A stretch of 64,000 nt of DNA from Cephalotus follicularis (Eukaryota > Streptophyta > Magnoliopsida > Oxalidales > Cephalotaceae), in the NCBI GenBank assembly GCA_001972305.1, contig BDDD01002954.1, forward strand, positions 1 to 64,000, in the 5' to 3' direction. Of the stretch, positions 44,491 through 55,250 are shown piece after piece; within the stretch, counting starts at the first letter, position 1, and every line of letters begins with the position of its first letter. The translations under genes and the position numbers were made by a program. A model generated the notes under the pieces. That model was not told where the DNA came from and searched no databases. It was given only the letters and a program-made list of their open reading frames with translations.

Positions 44491-45640
44491 TGAAAGTACT
44501 ACAAGAGGGGGGTGAATTGTAGTATTAAAAAATCTAATGAACTTTTCTGGAAAATTAAATTTAAACTATGAAAACAAACTAGATAAACAAGCAAATAAAC
44601 AATGTAATTAAAGAGAGAGAGTTAGAGAGATGCAAACAAGATTTTTATAGTGGTTCGGATAATCTCGTGCCTACGTCCACTTTTCCCCAAGGACCTCCTT
44701 GATATTCCACTAGACTCCTTCTAGTACACTTTGATTTAGGATTCCGGGTACAAATCAAAACACCTTACAAGTTTAGTGATTGACCTCAATCACTTATGGG
44801 TTCACTCCCTTCACTCCCCTTTTACAAATGTGGATTACAAAGATGGTTTTGTGTTTGTAGATAACCTCTCAAAAGGTTGGATATAGCTATGTAAACTCTC
44901 AAGAATAATACTCAAGTATGGTTACAAAAATGAATATTATGCACTGGAAGCAAGCTTTGATATTAATGTGAAAGTTGGAGATTTTCTCTAGATGTTCTTG
45001 TTGTTGTTTGATCTTGTTCTTTCCTTCTTTTTGTTGTATTCTTCAGTTTATAGTCATTGGTGAAGTAATAGATCCGTTGGGGATGTCTTGGGACTTGTCG
45101 ATTTAAACACAGCGCTTTAAAATGTAATTAGTGATTGCTTCCAGCCGCAAAGTGTCGACGTTGTTCCTCAAAGCGTCACCGCTTATGTGACCATTGTACA
45201 TTTGAATTTGAAACTGTCTGCTCAAAGCGCTAAAGGTTTCAATTTGGTGTCGACGATTTGACACAAAGCGCTGACAGTTTGTGTAGAGCGTTGCCGCTTT
45301 ATGCAAATCAATTGGCCTTAAAAGTTTCTGTGATAAACCGCGGATGTAGTGTGCTTAAGCGCTGACGCCTTGGCTTAAACTGCTGACGCTTTTCTCTGAC
45401 CGTCGACCCTTTAAGCAATTTCTCCTTTGCTTAAAACTCTTCAACTGTTGACGCTTTGCACTTAGGCTTCGAAGGTCTCCTTAAGTGCTGACAGTTGTAT
45501 CTAGACCGTCGACGCTTAGCCTTGTTCCTGCAATTTCTTGTTTTGTCTTTGCAAGTTTTATCTTTACTTGCACAAAAAGAAACTTCGTTAAATGCAAATA
45601 TGTTATCATCAAAATTCGGATTAAGACATAAATGTCAACA
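44491..45640 (-). repeat. 3' LTR of Sirevirus
   Basis: 1150 bp, TGAAAGTAC...AATGTCAACA on plus (TGTTGACATT...TACTTTCA on minus). It is followed at 45641 by ATCTCCCCATTTTT, the complement of a polypurine tract. Contains a palindromic-word array at 45151-45520. Confidence 0.9.
45151..45520. repeat. Palindromic-word array in Sirevirus 3' LTR
   Basis: AGCGTCGACGCTT-like words at 45151/45172, 45226/45246/45267/45287, 45358/45379/45399 and 45444/45464/45484/45505. Steps within groups are 20 or 21 bp. The homologous array of the other LTR lies at about 58018-58390. Confidence 0.85.
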
Positions 45641-46132
45641 ATCTCCCCATTTTTGATGATGACAAAAATTTGCTATATTTTAGACAAATTTAAAATATAA
45701 CAATGTATAAGTTAAAATGATAACAATTCGTTTGGAAAATACGAAATCAAATAACTCCCCATTAATATGACAAGGGTTATCGTTTTAACGTCTCATTCTC
45801 CCCTTTACTATTCTCTCCCCCTTTTTGTTATAACATCAAAAAGCTAAGAATAATAAATGCGAAATTAAAATATATATCGACAAGCATTCATAACACAATA
45901 ATTCATTGTTTCCAAAGATACGAACCATTCAAAAGCATCCAACACACAATATTAAAACAAGTTACAAATCATGTTCTCATCATAACAAATTACAAAATAT
46001 TAAAGTTTTCACACTCCATAACCAATTACAAAAATATCAAAGTTCAAACTTCATAACAAATTACAAACTTCAAATTGTTTTTGAAATACCAATCATCAAA
46101 ATGAACAAAATGCAAAATGAAGATGCGGAGAT
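45641..46132 (-). other. Sirevirus 3' untranslated region with polypurine tract
   Basis: Complement of the polypurine tract AAAAATGGGGAGAT at 45641-45654, followed by AT-rich non-coding sequence up to the stop of the post-pol ORF. Confidence 0.7.
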
Positions 46133-46954
46133 TCAATCGGCCATGGGATCATCCATGTCGCCCACCTCATCGGTACCTCCGTCTTCTCTTTGGTTAGCAT
46201 ATTCTTCTTGGCTTGAGGATGTTATGATGCCTTCGTCGCCAATAACTCCTCTTTCTACAAGCTTTCTTGCTATCCTCTTTTGCCTCTGCTTAATTGTTTG
46301 AATGTCCATTTTCATGCCTTTAATAGCTTGCATAAGTTCTTCGAATTGATTGCTTGGAAAATTAACATTCAGTGCGGCATCAACTTGTGGCGCTCTTTCT
46401 TCTTCACCTTTAGCCTCTTCTCCTCCTTCTTCTCCACCTTCTTCTTCTTCCCTGATTATCCTATTAGAATCCTCCTTTCTAGGGATCCAAGTCTCAAGCA
46501 TTTTGTGCTTTTTGAGCCCCATTCTTCCTAGGGTTCCTTTGCCTAATTTATTCGTACTTTGAAGTGCATGGTGCACTTCTCCACTCAAGTCAACACCAAA
46601 GTGCATGAGGATTTTGGTGATTATGTTGCTATAGGGTATTCTAGCATTTTCCCTAGAATGCATGGCTTGCATGTGGTTTATAATCAACTTGGGCACACAA
46701 ATCCTTTGACCCGTAATTATATGGAACATTGTGAATGCTTCCATATAAGTCACTTCATCAAACCCACCGGCTTTAGCAAGATATGCATAGCTACCACACG
46801 GTGTAGGAATCTAGGTGAAACCTAAGGTTCCTAGAATACATCTTTTGGAATATGGTTGCGTTTTCACCAAACAACAAACGCACGCAATCTTCCTTCTTAA
46901 AAGCTTTATCAGTAGCCCATTTCTTTTGATTCCAAGCCCTGGTGCATACACAAG
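46133..46954 (-). pseudogene. Sirevirus post-pol ORF, C-terminal part
   Basis: Continues the minus-strand frame of 48902-49290 after removal of the solo LTR 46960-48896; the reading LATILEIP|CVYAPGLGIK crosses the GGATT duplication. One stop occurs near 46820. It aligns with the ORF at 6746-7738, for example GRMGLKKHKMLETWIPRKED against GWKKQQGIWTYVPK. A Glu-rich segment (EEEEGGEEGGEEAKGEEE) and a C-terminal coiled coil around IKGMKMDIQTIKQRQKRIAR follow. Position corresponds to the env-like gene of Sireviruses, but no membrane segment is evident. Confidence 0.65.
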
Positions 46955-46959
46955 GGATT

Positions 46960-48896
46960 TGTAACGCCCCTGACCTGAGTTCACTTTATGCTCAAAGCGA
47001 GCTACGAGGAATCGGTGCATTACGTGGGGTGTGTAACCTTCAACCATTTTTAACAATCTTACTTATTGCTAACATTTATCATAACTTCTCATAATCTCAT
47101 ATGTCGTACAATTCTACACTAAACATCAAGATATCATACTCTTATATGAAAATATCATATACTATAATAATCATCATCAACGTCTTGCATAACACATTAC
47201 ACAACGAAAAATTTAAACTCATTACATGATAAAACAGTTTATGCAAAATGTAATTGCTTCTCAAAACTCGTTTTATGAACTTCTGCTAAAGCTCAAAATC
47301 CACGTTCAACCACTTTTTGGAAAATTTTTATTTGAAAACAAAAACATTGAAAGGAGTGAGCATCAAAATAGCTCAGTAAGGGTTTAAAATAAATACTTCA
47401 TCATATTCATCTTCTGATCATATCTAATGAATTAGAAACATTTCATAAATAACTGACGGGTTATATATACTTAAAGAACCCAACTGAACCATTCTTCACC
47501 TGGGCCTTGTGCACTCCCCGATTATTATCCTTACATCACATGCATGTCCGTGAGCACTCTCCGCTCCATTATCCATATTTAAATCACAATCCAAGAGTTT
47601 TTCATCTCAGTTCATTATGTTTTTACATTTTGCAAATTCAGTTCTTAATACTTTGAGTGATAAGCTCAATGTATTCATAAAAACAATATCGTATAACATT
47701 TGTAAAACATAAATTACATATAGAAACATTCATTTACAGAGAAAATGTAAAACACTAAAGTTATAGTAGATGTTTCAAAGATTTCAGAATGATAAAGATC
47801 ATAAATTTTCATTGAGAAACGAAGCTACAATGAATTTTTAAAGTTGCATATTCCATATGACAGCAAAACATGAGCAGTAATTTTAAACATAGATTTTTGT
47901 CAAGAAAATGACTGAAATTCAAAATACATAAAACATAACAGTTATAGAATACATCTTAAAGTTTTCAGAACAAAGAACCATTCAAAATTTCATTGAGAAA
48001 CGAGTAAGTTATGATTAAAACAATATGCTACATAATTCTAGAAAATAACAGAAGAAAACTTTGACATAAAAGAGTAGAATTTTCCTTACTTTGATTGTAA
48101 TTCTCTTTCTTCCTTCTCTTAAAAGAATTGTTTCAGCAAAACTCAGTAGAAAATAACCTCTTCTCAAGCCAAAACTACACATTTATTTATATAAAGAGAG
48201 AAACTTAGGGTGCAAGCTATCCCTAATGAGTCACTATGCCACTTTTCCATATGATGTCATCTCCTCACGATGACACACACACTCTCTCCAATATAATGAC
48301 ACTTGTCCTTTTCTTCATTTCTAACATTAAAAACATCTGAATCTCACTCCCTATATTGATGCGTTTCCCCTAATTAGTGTAATTAAATCGCAAAGAGACA
48401 AAAGTTAGATTTTGTAGCTGGTCTACATGCCAAAGCGCCAGCGCTTTACATTGAAGCGTCGTTGCTTACAGGCTTTGTCAAAGGTTCTTCGGCTGATACA
48501 CATGTTAAGTGCTGACGCTTAAAATTAAAGCGTCATTGGTTTACTCCAAGCATTGCCGCTTTCGTGCGAGGCGTCGTCGGTTGAAAAATGTTACAAAGAA
48601 AAAAATGCACTGGTATAAAGCTCTGTTGGTTGTTACCCAATCGTCGCCGGTTTACTGTCAAAGCGTCGCCGCTTCTATGGAACCATCAGCGCTTAAGCTC
48701 GATTGTTTTGGAAATTCAGTCGACGCTTAATATTATCTGTTAGCGCTTTATACCATTTTTCCGATGCTTTATTCCTTGCATTCGACGCTTTCAACATAAC
48801 ACATGATTCCAAACACAAAACAACACATTTCCAAGAGATATAAAGCAAACATATTTCTATAAACAATAACTTCAACGGAAAATTCCGGTCATTACA
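46960..48896 (-). mobile_element. Solo LTR, family G copy 1 (1937 bp, TSD GGATT)
   Basis: Plus-strand ends TGTAACGCCCC and TCATTACA, flanked by GGATT at 46955-46959 and 48897-48901. Its left end is the reverse complement of the right end of 55251-57532, so the two are one family in opposite directions. It has no coding sequence and carries palindromic words at 48434-48690. Confidence 0.9.
48434..48690. repeat. Palindromic-word array in family G copy 1
   Basis: AGCGTCGNCGCTT-like words at 48434/48455, 48508/48529/48549/48570 and 48619/48640/48662/48682. Steps are 20-22 bp within groups. Confidence 0.8.
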
Positions 48897-48901
48897 GGAT
48901 T

Positions 48902-49290
48902 TCTAGGATAGTTGCTAGTGTAGTGAAATTTAAATCAATCTCCTTATACTTTACCTTAGTGCACAGGTCTACACTAGAACTAGGGAGTATGTTCACATAA
49001 AACTCCTTCATCAATTCCGGGCAGTAAGGGAGGTTAATCTTAAATAAGGGAGCTAGTTCTTGGGCCTCTAACCATCCAACTGTGGAAAAACCTTCATTAA
49101 TACAAAAATCAAAATCAAGAGTTTTACCTACTAGGATTTTACGTTCATAGTATGCCTCGGGATACCTTACAACTTGAGGAAACTCCTCCGATGAAGATGG
49201 TGCCTCAACATTTCTACCATTCTTCTTTCTTCCAATACTTTTCCTCCTCTTTGAGCCTTCTCCAATCTCCATATTCTTTGTTTTAGGCAT
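48902..49290 (-). pseudogene. Sirevirus post-pol ORF, N-terminal part
   Basis: ATG at 49290, MPKTKNMEIGEGSKRRKSIG..., a basic tail followed by KTLDFDFCINEGFSTVGWLE, matching the NIDFDFC region of the ORF at 6422, and PELMKEFYVN where that copy has its stop. The frame is open up to the solo LTR. Upstream (49420-49455) lies a pair of palindromic words 21 bp apart. Confidence 0.65.
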
Positions 49291-49463
49291 TTTTGGTGAT
49301 AGTGTGTGGTTTAGAATCGATTTTTGGCATGAAATCGCCAGAGAGAGGTTTGGGGTTTAGGGTTTTGCGTTTAAAATGACTAACAGTCGATTTTTACTGA
49401 TATAAAGTTCGTCTAAAGCGTCGACGCTTTAAGATAAAGCGGCATCGATTTGCACATTTGGCA

Positions 49464-50304
49464 CTGAAAGTAAAGTATGGCAACCTTTAACTAATGCAAT
49501 TTGTTCGCGGAATTAACAAATTAAGCAATGAACATAAATAATCACACAAGAACAATTAAATAAAGAGTTAAGGGATAGAGAGTGTGCAAACAGATTTATA
49601 GTGGTTCGGCAAATCCGTGCCTACGTCCACTTTCTCAAGAACCCCTTGAGATTCCACTAGCCACCACTAGCAACCTTTGATTTTTGGCTTACGGGTGCAA
49701 ATCAAAGAATTCAGATTATAGCCGTTGCAAAAGTCTTTGGGCATTTTGGATATAACAATATGTTGATGCAGCCTTGTTTTAGTCTCTGCTGGTAGAAAGA
49801 CGTCGATGTCTTTTGGAAAGGCATCAATGTCTTTCACTGTTGATAGCCGTTGAAGGTGCGCCAAGTAGCCGTTCCATGTTTCCCGGGTCTGTCCATTTAA
49901 AAAGACATCGATGTCATTTCTGGGAAATGTCCAGGCTTTGAATGTTTGAACATCACGTCGACTTCTTCTTCCTTGGTCGATGTCTTTTCTGGTTTTGGCT
50001 GAAAGACGTCGATGTCTTATGAAAGGGATCGACTTCTTTTGTACGGACGTCGACTTCTTTGACTGTATGGATCGATGTCTTTACCAGAATTTGTCCTGTA
50101 ACTTTGGGCAAGAAAGACGTCTATGTCTTTTTGAAAGGCGTCGACTTCTTCTGTACGGACGTCGACTTCTTTTCTGGAAGGTCAATGTCTTTTGCTCTGC
50201 AGAAGATTTTTGCTTTGACAGCAATCTTTCCAATATCTTGCACATTAAACAAACATGTTAAATGCAAATTTGTAATCATTAAAACATATTATTGAGATTC
50301 AACA
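49464..50304 (-). repeat. Second, different Sirevirus-type LTR between pol and post-pol ORF
   Basis: Plus-strand ends TGAAAGTAAAG and GATTCAACA. It shares with the flanking Sirevirus LTR the block GTGGTTCGG...CGTGCCTACGTCCACTTT and the terminal sequence, but the middle differs. The complement of a polypurine tract (ATCTCCCCATGATTG) follows at 50305, so it looks like a 3' LTR attached to the pol on its right. Flanks GGCAC and ATCTC are not duplicates. Confidence 0.65.
49799..50190. repeat. Palindromic-word array, GACGTCGATGTC type
   Basis: Words near GACGTCGAYKTCTTT. The TCGA or equivalent core is at about 49803, 49824, 50009, 50029, 50050, 50072, 50120, 50141, 50162 and 50182. Steps are 20-22 bp within groups, with variable spacers. 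A third word type on the same pitch. Confidence 0.8.
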
Positions 50305-50497
50305 ATCTCCCCATGATTGTGACTCAACAGGCACAATTCGAGCCCTAAACGCAGTGTAAAACGCTGACGCTTTGTGTTTAGACGTCAGCGCTTTGCTCTG
50401 TTTTTCTTCCGATTTTTTGATATCGCGATTTAATGAGTGCAAATGATGCAAGAATGATCATACAAGCACATCAAACAACAACATATAATCATATCAA

Positions 50498-53400
50498 TCA
50501 ATCAATTTCACACAAACCTAATTCCAATCTAAATTTTGAGAATGTTTGTTCATATAAGGGTTTAGTGAAGATATCCGCTACTTGGTCTTGTGTAGGTAGA
50601 AAGACTAGTTCGATATCTACTTTTTCTATGTGGTCTTTTATAAAGTGATATCTGATATCTATATGCTTAGTTCTTGAGTGGTGTACGAGATTTTTTCCTA
50701 AGCAAATCGCACTAATGTTATCACACCTTATGGGCACTTTTTCAAAACTAAAGCCATAATCGAGGAGTTGTTCTTTCATCCACATTACTTGTGCACAACA
50801 ACTTCCCGTGGTAATATACTTAGCTTCGGTAGTTGAAAGAGCTACCAAATTCTGTTTCTTGCAAAACCAAGAAATGAGCATATTTCCTAGGAATTGGCAT
50901 ATGCCACTAGTACACTTTCTATCTACTTTATATCATCCGAAATCGCCATCGGAGTATGTATGAAAGTCAAAAGATGAGTTCCTAGGATACCAAAGTCCTA
51001 ATGTTGGTGTATAAGCTAAGTATTTAAAATCCTTTTTATTGCATGCCAATGAGATTCTTTAGGGGATGCTTGAAATCTAGAACACAAACATACACTAAAC
51101 AAGATATCCGGTCTACTAGCAGTTCAATAAAGTAACGAGCCTATCATGCTCCTATAGAGTTTTTGGTCGATAGATTTACCTTGCTTGTCTTTATCTAACC
51201 TTGTTGTTGTGCTCATTGGAGTTTTGCTTTTCTTGGCATTTTCCAATCCAAATCTCTTGAGAAGGTCTTTGACGTACTTGAATTGATTGATGAAGATGTC
51301 ATCCTTAATTTGTTTAACTTGAAGTCCAAGGAAAAAGTTGAGTTCTCCCATCATGCTCATCTCAAATTCCTCCTACATGATCTTAGCAAACTCCTTGCAC
51401 AAGTCCTCATTAGTAGATCCAAATATTATGTCATCAACATATATTTGCACAATTAAAATTTCTTTATTAAGAGATTTAGTAAATAGAGTTATATCTATTG
51501 TGCCTCTTTTAAAACCGTTTTCAAGTAGATAGCCACTTAATTTTTCATACCAAGCTCTAGGAGCTTATTTTAAACCGTATAAGGCTTTTGAAAGTTTAAA
51601 AACATGATTTCAAAAATGTGGGTTTTCAAATTCGGGATGTTGTTCTACGTAAACTTCCTCCTTTATCAAACCATTTAAAAATGCACTTTTTACGTCCATT
51701 TGAAAAAGAGTGAAATTTTTAAAAGATGCATATGCAAGTAAGATACATATGAATTCTAATCTAGATACCGGTGCATAAGATTCATCAAAGTCAATTCCCT
51801 CTTCTTGGGAATAACCCTTAACAACTAATATAGCCTTGTTTCTAATAACTATACCTTGTTCATCCATCTTAAATCTATAGACCCATTTTGTACCAATTAT
51901 GTTATGGTTTTTAGGCCTAGGAACTAGGTTCCATACTTTATTACGTTCAAATTGATTAAGTTCTTCTTGCATGGCATTTATCCAATTTTCATCCTTTTTT
52001 CCGCTTCTTCTATATTCCTAGGTTCTATTTAAGATATAAAAGCAATATAGTTGTGATTTAGACTAGATCTAGTAGTTACTCATAATCTAGGATTACCTAT
52101 GATAGATTCATGATGATGTCCTCTCACCACCTTCAAGGTCTTGTTGTGAAGGGCTTCTTGGTAGCTTTGAGAGGATTCTCCATTTATAGACTCCTCCTTT
52201 TTGCTATCTTTTAAATTTAGCTCCTCAATTATATTTTTGATAAAATCTAAAGAGTCAACATCAATAACTTCTTTTGGAAGTTTTGGGTTAGTTTCATTAA
52301 AAATTACATGCATAGATTCTTCAACTAATAAAGTTCTTTTATTGAAAAATGTAAAGGCTCTACTAGAAGTTGAGTACCAGAGAAAAATGCCTTCGTCGAC
52401 TTTGGAGTAGAACTTACCAAGATGGTCTTTTCCATTGTTTTGGATGAAGCACTTGCATCCGAAGGCATGAAAGTAACCAATGTTAGACTTTCTCCACCTC
52501 CATAATTCATATGGAGTCTTTTTTAGAATATGCCTTATAGATATACGATTCAAGACATAACATGAAATATTTATAGCTTCCGCCCAAAAATATTTTGGCA
52601 AATTATTTTCGTTTAACAAAGTTTTACACATTTCTTGTAGAGTTATATTCTTCCTTTCAACAACCCCATTTTGTTGAGGAATTCTAGGAGTAGAGAACTC
52701 ATGTGTAAAGCTGTTTTCATTGGAAAAGTTTTCAAAAAGATGATTTTCAAATTATTTTCCATGATCACTTCTAATTTTTAAAATCGATCTGTCCTTTTCT
52801 TTTTGAACAATTTTACAAAAAATTGAAAATTCTTTAAAAGCTTTATTTTTGTGGGCAAGGAAAATAGTTCATGTATATCTAGAGTAATCATTAACAATAA
52901 CCATAGCATATGATTTATCACCTAGACTCCTAATATCAATAGGTCCAAATAAATCAATATGCAATAATTGCAATGGCCTAGTAGTAAGGACAATGTCATT
53001 GCTCTTAAAGGATGTTCTAGTTTGCTTTCCATGATGACAAGCATCACATATTCTATCTTTTACAAAACTAATTTTGGGAAGGACTTTAACTAGTTCATGC
53101 TTTAAAAGCTTTGTTATGGTTGACATACCAACATGACCTAGTCTCTTATGCCATAGCCAACTACTTCATTTATGGATACTAAACATTTAAAATTTTACAA
53201 GTCATTTAAATCTACAACAGATACATTTCAATGTCTATATCCAATGAACTTAGTTTGGTTATTGTTGATGTCTATTAATTTACAAGAATCTTTTTCAAAA
53301 GTGACTCTACAATCCTTGTCACATAATTGACTTATGCTTAAGAGATTGTGTTTAAATCCATCCAAACACAATACATTATGAATAGAAGTTTGATTGTTAC

Positions 53401-53596
53401 CTATGGAACCAAAACCCATAATCTTTCCTTTTGCATTATCTCCAAATATGACATCTCCTCCTTCCTTTGACTTGAAGTTGACAAATATGCTTTTGTCACC
53501 CGTCATATGCTTGGAGCACCCACTATCCAAGTACCATTGCATCTTCTTGGTTAGCACCTTCAAACACATCTACAAAAAATAAATTCAAAATTTTGT
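50498..53596 (-). pseudogene. pol: Sirevirus pol: protease, integrase, RT, RNase H
   Basis: Copia order on minus. Protease WYLDSGCSKHMTG at about 53530. GAG-pre-integrase and zinc end with CDACHHGKQ near 53040. Integrase core with LLHIDLFGP, SDHGK (then a stop, FENHL) and TPRIPQQNGVVERKN, so Asp, Asp and Glu are all recognisable. RT from [12 protein letters not shown] (51930) through [15 protein letters not shown] to an intact YVDD (about 51435). RNase H with LVALSTTEAKYI and KHIDIRYHFIKD, ending in ELGLCEID near 50498. Several stops and frameshifts. This single-polyprotein layout is typical of Copia. Confidence 0.88.
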
Positions 53597-55097
53597 TTAA
53601 GGTACCCAACTAATTTTGGGTCCCTTGGGGTTAGTTACAATGGTTCCTTTAGGAACCCAACTTTTCTTAACTCTAATAAAATTTGAATCATGCAATATAT
53701 TTCTCTTGTAAAAGCATGAAGAGGAAACATGTCCTTGTTTACCACAATTATTACAAGTGACATTTATATTTCTTTTATTCATGATATTTCTTTTATGCAT
53801 GACATTTTTCTTGTAGAAGAAAAAAGATGATGCATGTCCGTATTTACCAGAATGGTTACAATAGGTATTTACATTTTTCTTATACACAACATTTCTCTTC
53901 ATGTCCATATTTGCCACAATAGTTACACGAAATATTTACATTTTTCTTATTCATGGCATTTCTCTTATGGAAACAAGATGAAGATATATGTCCATTTCTA
54001 CCACAATAATTACAAGTAATATTTACCTTTTTCTTCTTAATAGAAATTTTTTCAACTTTATCCTTTTCTATCTTTTCTTTTCTTTCAAAGAAATTTTGAT
54101 ATAACTTGACATTATCCATTTCTTTATATCTTAATCTGGCCTTATCAAAAACACATATTTGCATTCCTAAAAGATTTTCTAGTTTTTCACTACTATTAGA
54201 AAACTTTGAGAAAGTTTTCTTTAGAGCATCTATCTCATCCTTAAGATTTTTATTTTCCTTTTCTAAATAGGCTACTTCATTTTCTAAAAGATCTATTTCA
54301 ACTTCCTTTGAGTTATCTTCCTTAGTCAAGTTAATCGATTTTAATTCATCATTTTCATTTGCTAAGGTTTTGACCTTTTTCTTTAGGGAAGCTATAATCG
54401 AACTATATTTTTCAACAATAATAACAAGTTCGTCATAACTTACCTCATCATTTTCTTCCTCTTCTTCTTCCTCAATAGCCATCAAAGCCAATTGAGCTAC
54501 TTCTTCACCTGAGTCTTCATCTGAGCTTGACTCAACGCTATCATCCCATGTTCTTGGCATGCACCTAAGAATCTTCCTCACCATTTCACTGTTAGAATAC
54601 GTTTTATTTAAAGCTTGCAATGCATTAATAATATTGGAAAATTTAGTAAACATAGATTTAATATCCTCATTCTCATTCATTGTGAACATTTCATAATCAT
54701 GAACTAGCATACTTATTTTAGCTTCTTTGACTTGGTTTGTACCTTCGTAGGTAACCTCAAGTGTATCCCACATTTCTTTGGCTGAAACGGAAGATGAGAC
54801 TCTATTAAACTCACTAAAATTTATAGCACAAATTATGATATGTTTAGCTTTAGCATTCATTTGTACTCTTCTCCTATCTTCATCATTATAGCTACTTCTA
54901 GGTTTAGGAATTTGTTCACCATTTTCATTTCTAGATGTAGGCAAGTTTGGACCATCAACAATGAGTTCCTACAAGTTATAGTCTAATGATTGGTTGAATA
55001 TGGTCATTTTTGCCTTCCAATGGCTATAGTTATTTCCATAGAAGAATGGAGGCTTAGAGATATTTTGGCTTTCTCTGGAGTTCATGTTCATTGTCAT
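53597..55097 (-). pseudogene. gag: Sirevirus gag with zinc-knuckle array
   Basis: ATG at 55097 (also 55091 and 55085). Near the N-terminus is FFYGNNYSHWKAKM, the standard Copia gag motif. A TAG at 54969-54971 interrupts it, and the long frame then runs to 53880. It contains a UBN2-like domain (SAKEMWDTLEVTYEGTNQVK), an acidic stretch, a long coiled coil (about 54250-54420) and the knuckles CNYCGRNGHISSSC and CNYCGKYGHEEKCC. In another frame (53597-53917) follow CNHSGKYGHASSFF (degenerate) and CNNCGKQGHVSSSC. Four knuckle units are unusual, Copia gags normally having one or two. Sirevirus gags are known to be long with coiled coils. Confidence 0.85.
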
Positions 55098-55141
55098 AAA
55101 AGATCTTTAAGGCTCTAGCAATTAAGATTTATAAGCCTACC

Positions 55142-55153
55142 GCTCTGATACCA
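55142..55153 (-). other. Sirevirus primer binding site (initiator Met tRNA)
   Basis: Plus GCTCTGATACCA, complement of TGGTATCAGAGC, 2 bp from the LTR start at 55156. Confidence 0.88.
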
Positions 55154-55250
55154 ATTGAAAGTGCTACAATGTAATTAAAGAGAGAGAGTTAGAGAGATGC
55201 AAACAAGATTTTTATAGTGGTTTGGCTAATCTCGTGCCTACGTCCACTTT

